DNA of 15,560 bases from H111-94 sp034436045 (GCA_034436045.1 DAOTVZ010000143.1:1-15560), one strand, 5' to 3'; counted from the first letter of the stretch, positions 1-7,398 are shown. Numbers and translations: made by a program. Notes: generated by a model from the sequence alone, not told the origin.

Positions 1-39
1 TGAAAAAACGTTGTGGGCAGATATCTTGAGTTAAGGTGA

Positions 40-58
40 TTGACAACCCGGTTGTCAA
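40..58. promoter_or_regulatory. Operator-like 19-bp palindrome (site 1) upstream of marR
   Basis: TTGACAACCCGGTTGTCAA is a perfect inverted repeat of two 9-base arms around one central base. It lies 81 bases before the chosen marR start. It contains a TTGACA hexamer, so a bound protein could block a -35 element, although I cannot place a convincing -10. Size and symmetry suit a MarR dimer. That the adjacent regulator is the ligand is inference. The site is symmetric and could also serve a divergent gene to the left of the window. Confidence 0.75.
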
Positions 59-77
59 TATGGTACCTTGTACCCGG

Positions 78-96
78 ATGACAATCTGGTTGTCAT
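78..96. promoter_or_regulatory. Operator-like 19-bp palindrome (site 2) upstream of marR
   Basis: ATGACAATCTGGTTGTCAT has perfect 7-base outer arms and one mismatched pair near the centre. Its core GACAA...TTGTC is the same as in the palindrome centred at 49. The two centres are 38 bases apart. The pair looks like a double operator for autoregulation of the regulator gene that starts 44 bases further on. Confidence 0.7.
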
Positions 97-139
97 TTAT
101 CAGCTTATGTGGAGGAGCGTAGGAAGCAGAGACGATCCT

Positions 140-661
140 ATGGATGGGCAACAATGGGAAACACCGAGCAGTGCGCGTTCAAGCAGCGAAGCTTTACAAG
201 CATTGCAGGCAGTGTATATCGAAAATGAGGCATTGTTTTACCAGTCAAGTATGTTCATCGAGCAACTCTATAAGGAGGGAGAATTATCACTTGGCAAGCG
301 TACCATACTCCTGCTCTTGTTGCATAAAGGGCCGCAGACAATACCACAGATTGCTCATGCCAGGTCAGCTTCACGCCAATATGTACAGAGAGTGGTAAAG
401 TAACTGGCTAAGATGGCCTATGTTGAGTTTGTGAAAAACGAAGCTCACAAACGCTCATATAAGGTGCAGCTTACAAAGGAAGGGCGTGCCTATCTTCTGG
501 AGATGCTCGCGCGAGAAGTGAAAATAGTACAAGCGATGGTCGTCAATATTCCGGTAGAACAATTGCGCGAGACGGCACGGATGCTACGGCGTATCCGCGA
601 GTGGCAGCGAGATGAGTTGCAGCGGCTCTTTGCATTAGAGCAGGATTCCGCAGAGATGTGA
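140..661 (+). pseudogene. MarR-family winged-helix regulator, interrupted by in-frame TAA
   Basis: Frame 2 encodes a 173-codon MarR-like protein broken by one TAA at 401-403 (codon 88). The first part is helical (about residues 15-45), then the winged-helix core begins (QTIPQIAHARSASRQYVQRVVK, split here as helix around 66-76 and recognition helix around 77-87). After the stop the same frame continues through the wing (YVEFVKNEAHKRSYKVQLT) and a long C-terminal dimerisation helix. Both halves align with one family in one frame, so a single-base nonsense change (for example CAA to TAA) fits better than a frameshift. ATG 140 is chosen because AGGA at 121-124 precedes it and earlier starts fall in the operators. 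ATG 413 could reinitiate but lacks a clear ribosome site and would make a protein without the recognition helix. Known members repress nearby genes and respond to small ligands. Sequencing error or readthrough is possible. Confidence 0.8.
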
Positions 662-701
662 GTAGTCAGAAAAAAATGATATACATGGGAATGTTTTGAC
701 A

Positions 702-733
702 TAGACAGTTGCTATTGTCATGCTGCCTATACT
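702..733 (+). promoter_or_regulatory. Promoter region of CPBP gene with degenerate third operator
   Basis: TAGACAGTTGCTATTGTCAT (702-721) keeps the GACA...TTGTCAT arms of the two upstream palindromes, but its core is one base longer and imperfect. It is followed by TATACT (728-733), a good -10 hexamer. The -35 is poorly placed: TAGACA at 702-707 leaves a 20-base spacer. An operator covering the -35 region would allow repression of the protease gene by the upstream MarR protein. This is inference from the shared half-sites. Confidence 0.45.
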
Positions 734-757
734 TACGAAAGTGATAAGGAGCAATTT

Positions 758-1579
758 ATGTTGAACACATCATCCGTTCTCAAAACCTTTGCTACTCGTT
801 ACCCATTCCTCTTTGCATTTCTGTGTTTTTTGCTAGTGTTCGTCATTCTTTCAATAGATACTTATCTTGTACCAAAAAATGCTGTGATTGCACAATGGTC
901 GTCCATTATTCTTCTAATAATTTTATTTCTTCTCGCCTTTGCGCTACTTTTTTCGTTAGGCTGGATACGTGCCGCTGGCTTTACTGCTCCAGCGAACTGG
1001 CGCGATATGCATGTTTTCTGGTTGCCCGTGCTTATCACGCTGATTATCATGGTACCACTCCTTTTTGAACTGCCACGTGCAAGTAGTTTTGGTGCAGTTA
1101 CCTATGCAGCGTTGTTCGCCTTGCTCACAGGCTTGAATGAAGAAACACTGAGTCGCGGCTTGATTTTGCAGATTTTGCGTCCCTATGGCCCGGTGCGTGC
1201 AGCGCTCATTTCAGCTATCTTCTTTGGACTGTTGCATGGAAATAATTTTGCCTATCTGCCGTTGCCCGTCGTAGTTGCTCAAATTATCTGGGCTATGCTG
1301 CTAGGTTTTGCCTATGCAGCGCTACGTCTGCGCACAGGCACAATCTGGCCCCTGATTATCCTCCATGCCTGTAGTGACCTTGCTGTGGATGTCAATCTGT
1401 ATGCTAGTCCGCAAAAAAATGTAACAGGTGCTGTTAGCTCTCCAGGACTATTACTAGCATCACTTGGCGGGCTACTGTTGCTCACCTTGATTCTAGCGAT
1501 CTATGGGTTTTTCTTGCTACACTCTCAAAAGCAGGTGGATAGCACATTACAAACAGAAGGCGTTGCAGAAACTAAATAA
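758..1579 (+). CDS. CPBP-family intramembrane metalloprotease
   Basis: The 273-residue protein is a multi-pass membrane protein with strongly hydrophobic stretches near residues 15-35, 48-70, 88-103, 112-126, 145-160, 168-190, 196-204 and 228-255. It carries the three CPBP (CAAX protease and bacteriocin-processing, Abi) motifs in order: EExxxR (E128, E129, R133), FxxxH (H160) and HxxxD (H203, D207). These are the glutamates and histidines expected to bind the catalytic metal. Members cleave substrates within the membrane; in bacteria they act in bacteriocin immunity, peptide maturation or unknown roles. No substrate is visible here. AAGGAG at 746-751, 6 bases before ATG, supports the start. 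The gene follows the broken MarR gene by 96 bases, with an operator-like site between. Local GC is low (21 of 60 bases at 841-900). Confidence 0.88.
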   Translation: MLNTSSVLKTFATRYPFLFAFLCFLLVFVILSIDTYLVPKNAVIAQWSSIILLIILFLLAFALLFSLGWIRAAGFTAPANWRDMHVFWLPVLITLIIMVPLLFELPRASSFGAVTYAALFALLTGLNEETLSRGLILQILRPYGPVRAALISAIFFGLLHGNNFAYLPLPVVVAQIIWAMLLGFAYAALRLRTGTIWPLIILHACSDLAVDVNLYASPQKNVTGAVSSPGLLLASLGGLLLLTLILAIYGFFLLHSQKQVDSTLQTEGVAETK

Positions 1580-1637
1580 AGAAGGATGCCACGATATGGA
1601 GTCCTACTTCTCACGACTGTCATGCATATGGATATTA

Positions 1638-1689
1638 TCCCTATAGCATAGGGAACACGAGCATGATACCCACGCGCGTGTTCCCTATG
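1638..1689. terminator. Hairpin between convergent genes, with an alternative stem
   Basis: CATAGGGAACACG (1647-1659) and CGTGTTCCCTATG (1677-1689) form a perfect 13-bp stem with a 17-base loop. It sits between the convergent CPBP gene and rpe. No T-run follows on either strand, so it is not a canonical intrinsic terminator, though its position suits a bidirectional transcript end. TCCCTAT (1638-1644) can instead pair with ATAGGGA (1648-1654) in a 7-bp stem with a 3-base loop, so the two folds are mutually exclusive. Confidence 0.55.
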
Positions 1690-1723
1690 TAGCCTGTTGA
1701 TTTCTCGCTGGAGGCTGTCAGGT

Positions 1724-2380
1724 TTAGGGAATAGCTTTGCGTAACCTGCTGATGGCCTGTTCGACGCTTTCGCGCTGGTTGAAGACGGCAGAACCGGCTA
1801 CCAGCAAGTTGGCTCCGGCCTGGACGACCTGCGCGACGGTTCCCTCATGGATGCCACCGTCAACCTCGATATCGCACAGTAGCTGGCGCTCTTGTAGCAT
1901 CTGGCGCAGCCGCATGATCTTTGGCAACGTTTCGGGAATGAAGTCCTGACCACCGAAGCCAGGGTTGACAGTCATGATCAGCACCATATCCAGTAGTGAG
2001 AGGATGTCTTCGAGCAGAAAGACCGGTGTAGAGGGATTGAGTGCCACACCGACCTGCTTGCCGGTTGCTCTGATCTGCTGGGTGACGCGGTGCAGGTGGG
2101 GGCAGACCTCCTGGTGCACGATAATCACATCGGCTCCGGCATGCGCGAAGGTTTCGATGTAGTCCTGGGGATTAGTAATCATCAGGTGGGCTTCGAGCGG
2201 GAGGCGGGTGCAGCGGCGCACCGCTTCCACGACCAGCGGCCCCATTGTGATATTGGGCACGAAATGGCCATCCATGACGTCAATCTGGATGCGTTGTGCG
2301 CCCGCTGCTTCGGCCTCACGCACCTGTTCGCCCAGGCGCGTGAAGTCGGCGGAAAGAATGGAGGGAACAATGGCGATCAT
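1724..2380 (-). CDS. rpe: Ribulose-phosphate 3-epimerase
   Basis: The 218-residue protein has the usual length of this TIM-barrel enzyme, which interconverts D-ribulose 5-phosphate and D-xylulose 5-phosphate in the cytoplasm. Visible motifs are PSILSADF (6-13), DVMDGHFVPN (34-43), HLM (65-67), MTVNPGFGGQ (136-145) with the phosphate-binding glycines, EVDGG (172-176) and GSAVF (196-200). The two catalytic aspartates are D34 and D174, and H65 is a metal ligand. The first metal-ligand histidine of the family (H35 in human RPE) is Q32 here. The ATG overlaps the pgl stop in ATGA (2377-2380), so translation is probably coupled. It is the last gene of the minus-strand pentose phosphate cluster. Confidence 0.96.
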   Translation of the reverse strand: MIAIVPSILSADFTRLGEQVREAEAAGAQRIQIDVMDGHFVPNITMGPLVVEAVRRCTRLPLEAHLMITNPQDYIETFAHAGADVIIVHQEVCPHLHRVTQQIRATGKQVGVALNPSTPVFLLEDILSLLDMVLIMTVNPGFGGQDFIPETLPKIMRLRQMLQERQLLCDIEVDGGIHEGTVAQVVQAGANLLVAGSAVFNQRESVEQAISRLRKAIP

Positions 2381-3126
2381 TGAGCGCCCTCTTTCACTTT
2401 CTGTAATTTGCTGGCGGCGGCCTGGTCAAGCATCCAGGTTACATCACCCTTCGTCGGTTGCACAATCTGAGCGGGATATTCGTCAGGTTGATATTCACCC
2501 TCCAGCACGGCCTGAACGGCATCTGCCTTCTCTTCGCCTGTGACCAGGAAGAGGACATGTGTGGCGGCATTGAGAATGCGCGGCGTGAAGGTCAGGCGTG
2601 CAGGGGGCGGCTTGGGCACGCTGACCGGCATGACCAGGCGCTGCTGTTCATGGAGTGAGGCCTGGTGCGGGAAGAGCGAGGCGGTATGGCCTTCTGGCCC
2701 CATGCCGAGCTGTATCAGGTCGAAGGCGGGTACGCCATCGGTGCCAAACGTGTTTTGCATTTCACGGGTATAGAGCAGTGAGGCGGCGTCGCGGTCCTCT
2801 ATATCGGCGGGCATGCGGTGAATTTGGGTGGCGGGAAGCGGCACTTTGCTCAGCAAGACCTGTTGCGCCATCAAGAAGTTGCTGTCCGGGCTGTCGGGTG
2901 GGACACAGCGCTCGTCGGACCAGAAAACCTCGACCAGGTTCCAGTTGATCTGGCTGCGGTATGGTTCCTGGGCGAGCAAACTATAGGTTTGCTTTGGCGT
3001 ATTGCCGCCGGAAAGCGCGATGGTGAAACGCCCGTGTGTAACGATAGACTCCTGAGCCACGCGCACGATATAGAGTGCTGCCTCGTGGCTAAGTGAGTCG
3101 ATGTCAGGAAATGTCACGATATGCAT
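2377..3126 (-). CDS. pgl: 6-phosphogluconolactonase
   Basis: The 249-residue protein matches the DevB/SOL-type lactonase that hydrolyses 6-phosphoglucono-1,5-lactone, the product of G6PDH, to 6-phosphogluconate. Motifs are ALSGGNTPK (37-45, phosphate binding), FWSDERCVP (68-76), LGMGPEGHTASLFPH (140-154) with the likely catalytic H147, and RLTFT (177-181). The aspartate usual before Gly-His in the third motif is E145 here, a conservative change. AGGAG lies 9 bases before the ATG. opcA ends 13 bases upstream and rpe starts inside the stop codon, so it is an internal operon gene. Confidence 0.95.
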   Translation of the reverse strand: MHIVTFPDIDSLSHEAALYIVRVAQESIVTHGRFTIALSGGNTPKQTYSLLAQEPYRSQINWNLVEVFWSDERCVPPDSPDSNFLMAQQVLLSKVPLPATQIHRMPADIEDRDAASLLYTREMQNTFGTDGVPAFDLIQLGMGPEGHTASLFPHQASLHEQQRLVMPVSVPKPPPARLTFTPRILNAATHVLFLVTGEEKADAVQAVLEGEYQPDEYPAQIVQPTKGDVTWMLDQAAASKLQKVKEGAQ

Positions 3127-3139
3127 ACTATGTAGCTCC

Positions 3140-4426
3140 TTACGAGAGAAGTTCAGCGATCTCCTGGAGCGCCTGCTCGTAGAGGTGATCCCGTTTCATG
3201 ATCTCCAGTTCATCATGGAGCAGTTCGCTGATGGCCGGGTTCGCGTTCATGCTGACAGTCCGCGCTGGACGGGTGCCATCTTCGATTTCCACCAGCGTGA
3301 CAACGTGGTCAAGGTCTTCGCCGCGATTGATGGTGAAGACAGCGCGTTTGTTATCGACGCTGCCGGAGAGGCGCACGAGGCAAAGTGTGCCGGGCGGGAG
3401 CGCGGGTTCTACACGTGGTTGAATGTCGATGGTACCGTAGGTGAGGGCTTTCAGTTTGCCCGTGCGACCGGTACTTAAACTCTGTGTGGTGCGTGCTGGT
3501 GATTGCCCGACCAGCGCCATTTGCCAGTGGTAGGTGCCTGTACGGATATCGGTCTCGACCGGAAACTGGTTAGCCGAGAATTGCCAGTTGAGGCTTGTCT
3601 TAAGCCATCCTGCCATCAGGAGTGCGCGTGTGGCGTTGAGTCTGGGAGCGGGCGGTTCTTTGCCATCACCACTACTGCTTGTTTCATCAGACTGCACGTG
3701 TACAGCATGTTCGATCTCAATGGTATTGATAGAGTTCAGGTAATGTTTATATTCGCCATCGAAGAATTGGGCCACGAGCTGACGCCAGGGTGTGATGCGC
3801 CCCCAATTCAGGTCGCTGATAGCACTCTCTGGAAGGGTAGGAATAAGCCTTGTAAGAGTTCTAATGCTCTCTGTTGGTTGTGAGAAACCGTCGGAATCGA
3901 TGATGATTCTATTGCTAAACCGGGCCAGGCTACTGAAAACCGCCGGGTTGGTGGGGATGTCTTGTAGCCACCAGGTATAAACTGGCAGGTCAGGTTTGAG
4001 TAGAGGATGGATGATATTACTGATGGCGCGAACCGCCGATCCACTTGCCAGCATGGTGATCTGCTCAAAGTTATGGCGTGTGATGTCTGAGATAACCGGG
4101 AATGAGCGTAGTGTGACCCATGTGAAGACAGCGTCGGGTGATGATGGGTCGGAGTCGAGAATAAGGAGTATAACTCGTGCAATATGAGTGCTGGAAAGAT
4201 CACGAATGACGGCGCTGGCTTCACGAGCCAGAGTGGCGTTTGGTACGCAAATGACGAAATTCAGCACGCTCGTGCGTACATTGAGATTTTGAGCGATACG
4301 CACGTTATCTGCCGACATATGCCAGAAGGTAGTGAGGGTTTCTTCGATCTCCTCCATCTCTACCCTCTTACCGGCCCAGGGAAGACGTGGCCCGGTACTA
4401 TTGACAGTATCTTCTTGTATTCCCAT
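3140..4426 (-). CDS. opcA: Glucose-6-phosphate dehydrogenase assembly protein OpcA
   Basis: The 428-residue protein shows the OpcA pattern: an N-terminal region with LNFVICVP (55-62), RVILLILD (84-91), PLLKPDLPVYTWW (141-153), the signature DLNWGRITPWRQLVAQFFD (205-223), RALLMAGWL (267-275) and a C-terminal beta-rich domain. In cyanobacteria and actinobacteria OpcA binds G6PDH and promotes its active oligomer. It is not itself an enzyme. The stretch at about 240-262 is polar and probably a flexible linker. zwf lies immediately upstream on the same strand, which is the usual pairing. GAGG about 8 bases before ATG supports the start. The 91-base gap after zwf has no clear terminator or promoter. 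Confidence 0.93.
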   Translation of the reverse strand: MGIQEDTVNSTGPRLPWAGKRVEMEEIEETLTTFWHMSADNVRIAQNLNVRTSVLNFVICVPNATLAREASAVIRDLSSTHIARVILLILDSDPSSPDAVFTWVTLRSFPVISDITRHNFEQITMLASGSAVRAISNIIHPLLKPDLPVYTWWLQDIPTNPAVFSSLARFSNRIIIDSDGFSQPTESIRTLTRLIPTLPESAISDLNWGRITPWRQLVAQFFDGEYKHYLNSINTIEIEHAVHVQSDETSSSGDGKEPPAPRLNATRALLMAGWLKTSLNWQFSANQFPVETDIRTGTYHWQMALVGQSPARTTQSLSTGRTGKLKALTYGTIDIQPRVEPALPPGTLCLVRLSGSVDNKRAVFTINRGEDLDHVVTLVEIEDGTRPARTVSMNANPAISELLHDELEIMKRDHLYEQALQEIAELLS

Positions 4427-4517
4427 TCCCGAACCTCTTCTAAACTAAAGTAGAACGTCATTGTTCAGTAGCACGGCCCTGTATACTAGCTATTCTACGT
4501 TACTTCCATGCTTGTAG

Positions 4518-6071
4518 TTAGGGGCGACGCCAGCGGAAGCCATCGCGCCAGATGAATTCATCGGCGGCTTGTGGCCCCCAGGTGCCAGCCTCGTAAGTCA
4601 GAAGGGTATCGCGTGACTCATTTTGCCACTCGTCCAAAATGCCCTGGATAAAGGCCCAGGCGGCCTCTACCTCGTCGCGGCGCGTAAAGAGCGTTGAGTC
4701 ACCGATCATACAATCGAGCAGAAGTCGTTCATATGCCTCAGGCTGCTCGCGCACGAAAGAGGAGCCATAGAAGAAATCCATGTTGACCGAGCGAATCTGC
4801 ATATCGGTGCCGGGCACTTTTGCGCCAAACTTGAGTGAGATGCCTTCATCTGGCTGGATACGCAAAGTGAGGACATTAGGTTCAACCTGACTTTGTGTGT
4901 CACTGCGTTTGAAGAGCATGAGAGGGGCCTTCTTGAACTGAATGGCGATCTCTGTCACACGTTTAGGAAGATACTTCCCTGTGCGCAAGTAAAATGGAAC
5001 ACCGGCCCAGCGCCAGTTGTCTATATACAACTTGAGGGCGACGTAGGTTTCTGTGGTGGAATTGGGTGCAACCCCCTTCTCTTGCAAGTAGCCGGGAACT
5101 TGACGCCCCCCGACCCAGCCAGGGCCATACTGCGCGCGGATGGTATTGGTCAGCACATCGCGTCCGGTAATCGGCTGCAAAGCGTGGAGGACCTTGACTT
5201 TTTCGTCACGTACCGCGTTGGCATCAAAAGCAATGGGGGGTTCCATTGCGACCAGCGTGAGCAATTGCAACATGTGATTCTGCACCATGTCGCGGATTGC
5301 CCCGGATTCCTCATAATAGCCGGCACGGCCTTCGAGGCCGATGTTTTCGGCCACGGTGATCTGGACGTGATCGACATAGCGGCGATTCCAGATTGGCTCA
5401 AAGATGCCGTTGGCCAGGCGGAAGACTAGAATATTCTGTACCGTCTCTTTGCCCAGGTAGTGGTCGATGCGATAGACCTGATCCTCCCTGAACACCTTTG
5501 CAACCTGGCGATTGAGTTCGCGTGCCGAGGCGAGGTCGTGTCCGAAGGGTTTTTCAATAATGATACGTGTCCAGCCCTTGCGATGGCGGTTCAAACCTGC
5601 TGCGCCCAGATGCTGGATGATTTCAGGGTACTGGCTGGGCGGAGTAGATAGGTAGAAGATGCGGTTGCCGCCGGTGCCGCGTTCCTGGTCAAGCCGGGTC
5701 AGGAGTTCACCTAGCCTCTCATAGCCTTTGGGGTCATCGAAGGTGGATTGCAGGTAAAAGATGCCGGAGGCGAAGCTCTCCCAGACCTGTGGATTGACCG
5801 GTTTTTGCCGCGAAAACGCATTGATGGCCTCTAAAGCTTGCTGGCGGAATTGCTCGTCGGTGTATGGGCGGCGGGCGAAGCCAACGACTGAGAATCCGGC
5901 CGGCAGCGGGTGTTCAAGGGCCAGATTATAGAGTGCTGGCAGCAATTTGCGGTGTGTCAGGTCGCCGGTGGCACCAAAGATCACCATGACGCATGGTTCT
6001 GGGCTTTGTTTGATGCGTAACCCTTCACGTAAGGGATTGGGGGCCTCGACAGCGCTACTACGTTGAGGCAT
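4518..6071 (-). CDS. zwf: Glucose-6-phosphate 1-dehydrogenase
   Basis: The 517-residue protein is a full-length G6PDH, which oxidises glucose 6-phosphate to 6-phosphogluconolactone and reduces NADP+; it is the entry step of the oxidative pentose phosphate path. The nucleotide-binding fingerprint is FGATGDLTHRKLLPAL (32-47). EKPFG is at 173-177. The substrate-binding and active-site motif RIDHYLGKE is at 201-209 (D203, H204), and the catalytic base is H266 in DMVQNHMLQ. The first 24 residues are a variable extension before the Rossmann fold. GAGGAGAGG immediately upstream supports the ATG. opcA, pgl and rpe follow on the same strand, so this probably heads a four-gene unit. Confidence 0.97.
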   Translation of the reverse strand: MPQRSSAVEAPNPLREGLRIKQSPEPCVMVIFGATGDLTHRKLLPALYNLALEHPLPAGFSVVGFARRPYTDEQFRQQALEAINAFSRQKPVNPQVWESFASGIFYLQSTFDDPKGYERLGELLTRLDQERGTGGNRIFYLSTPPSQYPEIIQHLGAAGLNRHRKGWTRIIIEKPFGHDLASARELNRQVAKVFREDQVYRIDHYLGKETVQNILVFRLANGIFEPIWNRRYVDHVQITVAENIGLEGRAGYYEESGAIRDMVQNHMLQLLTLVAMEPPIAFDANAVRDEKVKVLHALQPITGRDVLTNTIRAQYGPGWVGGRQVPGYLQEKGVAPNSTTETYVALKLYIDNWRWAGVPFYLRTGKYLPKRVTEIAIQFKKAPLMLFKRSDTQSQVEPNVLTLRIQPDEGISLKFGAKVPGTDMQIRSVNMDFFYGSSFVREQPEAYERLLLDCMIGDSTLFTRRDEVEAAWAFIQGILDEWQNESRDTLLTYEAGTWGPQAADEFIWRDGFRWRRP

Positions 6072-6124
6072 AGTACCTCTCCTCGTATTCCTTCTAATAA
6101 ACTGATATGTATATCTTTCTCTTC

Positions 6125-6143
6125 ATTATATGCGTTCTGTCAA
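6125..6143 (-). promoter_or_regulatory. Promoter-like elements upstream of zwf, badly spaced
   Basis: On the minus strand a perfect TTGACA (6138-6143) and a perfect TATAAT (6125-6130) occur 54 bases or more before the zwf start, but only 7 bases separate them, against the 16-18 needed for joint use. TATAAT may be used with an activator or a poor -35. The position, between the tal hairpin and zwf, is where a zwf promoter would be expected. Confidence 0.3.
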
Positions 6144-6185
6144 TATGGAGAGCGCAAACAAGAGCTATAAACGGTTTTCTATGGT

Positions 6186-6227
6186 AATGATAGGCATGAC
6201 GCATGTTTGGAGGTCATGCCTATCATT
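6186..6227 (-). terminator. Perfect 15-bp hairpin between tal and zwf
   Basis: AATGATAGGCATGAC (6186-6200) and GTCATGCCTATCATT (6213-6227) pair perfectly across a 12-base loop. The stem starts about 20 bases after the tal stop codon in the direction of transcription. No T-tract follows, so it may end or stabilise the tkt-tal transcript rather than act as a classic intrinsic terminator. Such a strong stem makes full read-through from tal into zwf doubtful. Confidence 0.65.
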
Positions 6228-6246
6228 GCGCGAGTAGCGAGGAGGT

Positions 6247-7389
6247 TTAGCGTGCGACCTGGCCCTGTTTGATAGCCTCCTGCTTGCTCTTGATACCGGC
6301 GAAGAGATGGTGGAAAGAGTCGGCAAATTTCTGGACGCCCTCATCCAGCAATTGTTGCGTGACCTGGGCGTAGCTGATACCGATTTTCTCCAGTTCATCA
6401 AGCACCTGATGGGCCTCTTCGATGTCGTTCTCTACTGTGAGGGCGACGCGCCCATGATCACGGAAGTTCTCGATGGTTTCCAGCGGCATGGTATCGACGG
6501 TATTGGGGCCGATCAGTTGCTCGGCATAGAGGACATCGCGGTAGGCCGGGTTCTTGGTACTGGTGCTGGCCCACAGTGGGCGCTGGAGATGTGCCCCGGC
6601 GTGCTTGAGGGACTCAAAGCGCGGTGAGTTGAAAATGCGCTTGAATTCCTGATAGGCCAGGCGGGCGTTGGCGATAGCAGCTTTGCCCTGCAATGACTTG
6701 AGATGCGCTTGCTCGGCAGGGTCACTGCTGGCCTTAATCTTGTCATCCAGTAGTTTATCGACCAGCGTATCGACACGGCTTACGAAGAAGCTGGCGACGG
6801 AGGCGATGTGGTCGATATCCTTCCCCTCACCATTGCGGATCTCAAGCCCGCTCAGATAGGCGTCAGTAACGGCGCGATAGCTATCGAGCGAGAAGATCAA
6901 GGTTACGTTGACGTTGATGCCCTCGCTAATGGCCTGAGTGATAGCTGGTAGGCCCTCCTCTGTGGCCGGAATCTTAATCATCAGGTTGGGGCGATCAACC
7001 ATCTGCCAGAAGCGGCGCACCTCAGCAATAGTACCCTCGGTATCGTGAGCCAGGTCTGGTGAAACCTCCAGGCTGACATAGCCATCGTGGCGCTCGGTAC
7101 GGTTGTAAATTGGGCGTAGCAAATCGGCGACGGTGCGAATATCCTGAATGACCAGCGCCTCGTAGATGTCGTTGGTATCTTTGCCTGCCTCAATGAGTTG
7201 CATCATCTGTTCATCATAAGCGTGACCGGAACTGATAGATTTGTCGAAGATGGTGGGATTGGCGGTGACGCCGACGACGCCATCTTCCGCCAGCAGACGC
7301 TGGAACAGGCCCGATTGAAGTTGTGCCCGATCAATAGTGTCGTACCAGACACTTTGTCCAAACTCAGCTAGTTGTAGTAATGGATTCAT
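6247..7389 (-). CDS. tal: Transaldolase
   Basis: The 380-residue protein is the long transaldolase form seen in actinobacteria and relatives. It transfers a dihydroxyacetone unit from sedoheptulose 7-phosphate to glyceraldehyde 3-phosphate. Motifs are GVTANPTIFDKSI (40-52), SLEVSPDLAHD (106-116), the Schiff-base lysine K139 in LMIKIPAT (136-143), NVNVTLIFS (about 155-163) and RPLWASTSTKNP. The frame stays open further upstream to a TTG at 7431 that overlaps the tkt stop. I reject that start because AAGGAG (7399-7404) lies 9 bases before ATG 7389 and the protein then begins at the conserved MNPLLQLAEFGQSVW. It follows tkt by 38 bases and is probably co-transcribed with it. Confidence 0.95.
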   Translation of the reverse strand: MNPLLQLAEFGQSVWYDTIDRAQLQSGLFQRLLAEDGVVGVTANPTIFDKSISSGHAYDEQMMQLIEAGKDTNDIYEALVIQDIRTVADLLRPIYNRTERHDGYVSLEVSPDLAHDTEGTIAEVRRFWQMVDRPNLMIKIPATEEGLPAITQAISEGINVNVTLIFSLDSYRAVTDAYLSGLEIRNGEGKDIDHIASVASFFVSRVDTLVDKLLDDKIKASSDPAEQAHLKSLQGKAAIANARLAYQEFKRIFNSPRFESLKHAGAHLQRPLWASTSTKNPAYRDVLYAEQLIGPNTVDTMPLETIENFRDHGRVALTVENDIEEAHQVLDELEKIGISYAQVTQQLLDEGVQKFADSFHHLFAGIKSKQEAIKQGQVAR

Positions 7390-7398
7390 ATATTCTCT

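Noticed and set aside
401..403. Recoding of TAA as a sense codon
   Set aside because: TAA is the normal stop of the CPBP gene, rpe, opcA, zwf and tal in this window, and the local context is not a known readthrough signal.
4427..4517. Possible terminator or promoter between zwf and opcA
   Set aside because: Only a 6-bp stem with a loop of about 37 bases and no well-spaced promoter hexamers; the genes are probably co-transcribed.
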